In this document: positions 61,308 through 64,000 of the stretch, piece after piece
Layout of the letters: each line of letters begins with the position of its first letter
Position numbering within the stretch: the stretch's first letter is position 1
Assembly: GCF_005862235.1 (NCBI RefSeq)
Contig: NZ_VCEK01000002.1
Span: forward strand, 62,001-126,000
Reading direction: 5' to 3'
DNA from: Saccharomonospora piscinae
Lineage (GTDB): Bacteria; Actinomycetota; Actinomycetes; Mycobacteriales; Pseudonocardiaceae
DNA: 64,000 nucleotides
The notes under the pieces: model-generated
The model's database searches: none
What the model saw: the letters and a program-made list of their open reading frames with translations, nothing else
Told to the model about the DNA's origin: nothing
Made by a program: the position numbers and the translations under genes

Positions 61308-63155
61308 GTGACCACCGTTTCAGCCCGGCCGTGGAAGGCCGGAGCCGCCGCACTGCTCGTAGGCTTGCTCTCCGTGACTCCAGGCGCGGCCTCAGCCCAA
61401 CCACCATCGTCCTCACCAGGGGACGAGGCCAGGTCCCCCGGCGGGAGCCACTGGGCCGAGCGCACCCTGCGCGGCATGTCCCTCGAGCAGAAGGTCGGCC
61501 AGCTCTTCGTCGCCGACGTGTGGGGCCTGCACGCCGACGAGACCCATCCCGGCAACCAGGAGAAGTACGGCGTCGACACGGCCGCCGAGGTGGTCTCGAA
61601 GTACCAGGTCGGCGGCGTCATCTACTTCAACCACGGCGGTACCGACAACATCGAGACGCCGCGCCAGGTGGCCCGGCTGTCGAACGGGCTGCAGCGCGCT
61701 GCCCTGCGGTCGTCGAACCCGAGGGTGCCGCTCGTGGTAGCCGTCGATCAGGAGGGCGGCAGGGTCACCCGCATCGCCGACCACGTCACCGAGTACCCGA
61801 GCGCGATGGCGCTCGGTGCGACCCGGGACGTCGGGGGAGCCCGCACCACGGCGGCCATCAGCGCTGCCGAGCTTCGCGCCATGGGGATCACCCAGGACTT
61901 CGCGCCGGTGGCCGACGTGAACTCCAACCCGCTCAACCCGATCATCGGCTCCCGTTCGTTCTCCTCGGATCCCGAACTCGCGGGCGAGCTGGTGGCCGCG
62001 CAGGTAGAGGGCTACCAGGAGTCGGGCAGGGCGGCGCGCACGGTCTCCGCCGCCGCCAAGCACTTCCCCGGCCATGGTGACGCCGCCACCGACAGTCACA
62101 TCGGCCTGCCGGTGATCGACCGCAGCGAAGCGGACTGGCGCGCCAACGACCTCCCCCCGTTCCAGCGGGCCGTGGACGCGGGCATCGACGCCATCATGAC
62201 CGCCCACATCTCCGTACCGAGCCTGGACGACTCCGGCGACCCCGCCACGCTGTCGAAGCCCATCATGACCGGGCTCCTGCGCGAGGAACTCGCCTACGAC
62301 GGCGTGGTGGTCACCGACTCGCTGGGCATGGCGGGCGTGCGGGAGATGTACTCCGACGCCGAGATTCCGGTGCGGGCGCTCGAAGCGGGCGTCGACCAGA
62401 TGCTCATGCCCCCTGACCTCGACGCGGCGATGGGCGGCGTGCTGGACGCGGTGGCCGAGGGCAGGATCACCGAGGAACGCATCGACCAGAGTGTGCTGCG
62501 CATCCTGAAGCTCAAGCAGCAACGCGGCCTCGTCCCCACTCCGTTCGTGCCGGAGGACAGGGTCGACCGGGTCGTCGGCACCGACGAGCACCGCGAGACC
62601 GTGCAGCAGATCACCGACCGGAGCACCACGGTGCTCAGCGACGACGCGAACCTGCTCCCCCTGGCCTCCGACGTCGACGACGTGCTGGTGACGGGCTGGA
62701 ACAACCCGGCGTACCCGGGCTACGCCGCCGAGCCGGTCGCCGCTCTCGCCGAGGCACTGGCGGAACAGGGCGTCGACACCCGGGCGATCTCCACCGGAGC
62801 GGCCCCGGACGCCGAGACGGTGGACCGAGTCGAAGCCGCGGCCGGTGAGGTCGATCTCGTGATAGTCCTCACCAACGGCTTGCGGACCAGCGAAGGGCAG
62901 CGTCAGCTTGTAGAGCGGCTGACCAGTACCGATACCCCGATCGCGGCGGTCGCCGTCCAAGAGCCGTACGACCCCGGTCACGCCGATGTGCCCACCTGGC
63001 TCGCGACGTACGACTGGCGCGACGTCACCATGACCTCGCTGGCGACGGTGTTGCTCGGCCGACAGGCCCCCGAGGGGACACTGCCGGTCTCCGTCCCGAG
63101 TGGATCCGACCCCGACCAGACGCTGTACCCGTTCGGCCACGGGCTGACGTGGTGA
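61308..63155 (+). CDS. Secreted GH3 beta-N-acetylhexosaminidase (NagZ type)
   Basis: 615 residues. Signal peptide to about PGAASA; GH3 barrel with VDQEGGRVTR and the NagZ loop KHFPGHGDAATDSH carrying the Asp-His general acid/base dyad, and nucleophile Asp in VVTDSLGM. A C-terminal GH3_C-like domain follows from about residue 420. NagZ removes GlcNAc from peptidoglycan fragments; export suggests turnover outside the membrane. GTG at 61308 is set by GGGAGG 4 bases upstream. The next gene encodes a NamZ-type muramidase, a functional partner. Confidence 0.92.
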   Translation: MTTVSARPWKAGAAALLVGLLSVTPGAASAQPPSSSPGDEARSPGGSHWAERTLRGMSLEQKVGQLFVADVWGLHADETHPGNQEKYGVDTAAEVVSKYQVGGVIYFNHGGTDNIETPRQVARLSNGLQRAALRSSNPRVPLVVAVDQEGGRVTRIADHVTEYPSAMALGATRDVGGARTTAAISAAELRAMGITQDFAPVADVNSNPLNPIIGSRSFSSDPELAGELVAAQVEGYQESGRAARTVSAAAKHFPGHGDAATDSHIGLPVIDRSEADWRANDLPPFQRAVDAGIDAIMTAHISVPSLDDSGDPATLSKPIMTGLLREELAYDGVVVTDSLGMAGVREMYSDAEIPVRALEAGVDQMLMPPDLDAAMGGVLDAVAEGRITEERIDQSVLRILKLKQQRGLVPTPFVPEDRVDRVVGTDEHRETVQQITDRSTTVLSDDANLLPLASDVDDVLVTGWNNPAYPGYAAEPVAALAEALAEQGVDTRAISTGAAPDAETVDRVEAAAGEVDLVIVLTNGLRTSEGQRQLVERLTSTDTPIAAVAVQEPYDPGHADVPTWLATYDWRDVTMTSLATVLLGRQAPEGTLPVSVPSGSDPDQTLYPFGHGLTW

Positions 63156-63186
63156 CGGCGACCCGACGTCAGGAAACGACGACACC

Positions 63187-64000
63187 ATGACCGTGAATAG
63201 GCGCAGCTTCCTGTCCACGAGTGCGCTGGCCGGCTCCCTGCTCGCCACCTCGGCCACCGCCGCCGCGGCCTCGCCGCCCGACGTTCCCGGCCGTAACCGC
63301 CCACGGGTACGGCCCGGCGCCGACCGTCTCGCCGCCGAGGGCTGGCGACGGCTCGCCGGGCGCAGGGTCGGGGTGCTGTCCAACCCCACCGGCGTGCTCG
63401 CCGATCAGGTACACGTCGTGGACTCCCTGGTGCAAGCGGGGTCACCACCGGTCGCCGTGTTCGGACCCGAGCACGGCTTCCGGGGCAGCGCACAGGCGGG
63501 CGGCTCCGAGGGCGACTACACCGACCCGCGCACGGGCGTGCCCGTGTACGACGTGTACGGCGTCGGCATCGACAAGTTCACCGAACTGCTGCGCAAGGCC
63601 GAGATCGACACGATGGTGTTCGACATCGCCGATGTCGGATCCCGCTTCTACACCTACATCTGGTCGATGTACCGGGCGATGGTGGCGGCGGCCAGGGTCG
63701 GGGCCTCGTTCGTGGTGCTCGACCGGCCGAACCCGGTCGGCGGCGCCGCCGCGGGGCCGATGCTGGACCCGGCGTACAGCTCCGGTGTCGGTCTCAAGCC
63801 GATCGTGCAGCAACACGGCATGACGGTGGGCGAGCTGGCACGGTACTTCGCCGCCGAGTTCCTGCCCGGCGAGGGCGTCCGGCTGGACGAACTCGACGTC
63901 GTCACCGCGCGCGGCTGGCGGCGCGACCAGGTCTTCGCCGAGACGGGACTGGCCTGGACCCCGCCGTCGCCCAACATGCCGACGCCGGACACCGCGCTCG
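63187..64000 (+). CDS. Exo-beta-N-acetylmuramidase NamZ-type protein (DUF1343), cut by window end
   Basis: At least 271 residues; the frame is open to the last base, so the C-terminus lies outside. Twin-arginine signal NRRSFLSTSALAGSLLATSA. DUF1343/GH171 landmarks are VGVLSNPTGV, FGPEHGFRGSAQAG with the likely catalytic Glu, FDIADVGSRFYTYIW, VLDRPNPVGG and QQHGMTVGELA. B. subtilis NamZ (YbbC), encoded beside NagZ, releases MurNAc from peptidoglycan ends; the same pairing here supports the role. Confidence 0.88.
   Translation, partial: MTVNRRSFLSTSALAGSLLATSATAAAASPPDVPGRNRPRVRPGADRLAAEGWRRLAGRRVGVLSNPTGVLADQVHVVDSLVQAGSPPVAVFGPEHGFRGSAQAGGSEGDYTDPRTGVPVYDVYGVGIDKFTELLRKAEIDTMVFDIADVGSRFYTYIWSMYRAMVAAARVGASFVVLDRPNPVGGAAAGPMLDPAYSSGVGLKPIVQQHGMTVGELARYFAAEFLPGEGVRLDELDVVTARGWRRDQVFAETGLAWTPPSPNMPTPDTAL

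Noticed and set aside
61413-63389. Long frame antisense to the GH3 gene
   Set aside because: No motif, crosses the GH3-NamZ junction; the plus strand encodes two recognised enzymes.
1-64000. CRISPR array, insertion sequence, prophage or rRNA
   Set aside because: No spaced direct-repeat array, transposase, integrase, phage structural gene or rRNA-like sequence was noticed anywhere in the window.

Overview
The window is a high-GC actinobacterial chromosome segment. Gene content and order resemble the Mycobacterium tuberculosis stretch from mutY (Rv3589) to the Tad-like genes and HAD phosphatase (about Rv3654c-Rv3661). The mix of PE/PPE-like and EspG genes, twin-arginine and lipobox proteins, Lsr2, MhuD, frequent GTG starts and GTGA/ATGA overlaps suggests a Pseudonocardiaceae member such as Saccharomonospora or Amycolatopsis. 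The genus is an inference from memory; no 16S or search was available.

Layout. 0-11 kb: mutY, a PGRP-type amidase, an alpha/beta hydrolase, an M1 peptidase, a MhuD-like heme-degrading enzyme coupled to an atypical sirtuin, an EEP-family hydrolase, clpC, and a DinB-like/AraC divergent pair. 11-24 kb (minus strand): lsr2, then pantothenate genes (coaX, panD, panC and a DUF2520 Rossmann protein), membrane proteins, folate genes (folK, folB, folP, folE) and ftsH, interrupted by one plus-strand MerR regulator. 24.5-28 kb: a type VII secretion accessory cluster (two EspG-like proteins, a PPE-like and a PE-like protein) without a secretion machine. 28-33.5 kb: hpt, tilS, a zincin, dacB and divergent ppa, closed by a 22-bp perfect hairpin.

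33.5-38.2 kb is the accessory island and the most unusual part. It holds a NUDIX hydrolase, a compact class II ribonucleotide-reductase-like protein with an altered active-site motif, and, divergent from them, a 500-residue protein joining an XRE DNA-binding domain, an unrecognised middle domain and a complete peptide deformylase domain. An AT-richer DUF3558 lipoprotein gene follows. The island ends near a gamma-carbonic-anhydrase-like gene and tRNA-Thr(CGU).

39-54 kb: a surface-anchored protein of unknown function, holB overlapping an MFS-thymidylate-kinase fusion whose kinase P-loop is lost, topA, a lipoprotein, the hppA proton-pumping pyrophosphatase, an MrfA-type helicase and a Prim-Pol-like protein. 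54.5-59.7 kb: a Tad/Flp-like pilus locus (ssd/cpaE, tadA, tadB, tadC, Flp-like DUF4244, tadE, tadE-like). 60-64 kb: a HAD phosphatase, an unassigned 471-base leader, and a secreted NagZ-type GH3 next to a NamZ-type (DUF1343) muramidase cut by the window edge. No rRNA, CRISPR array, insertion sequence or integrase was seen.
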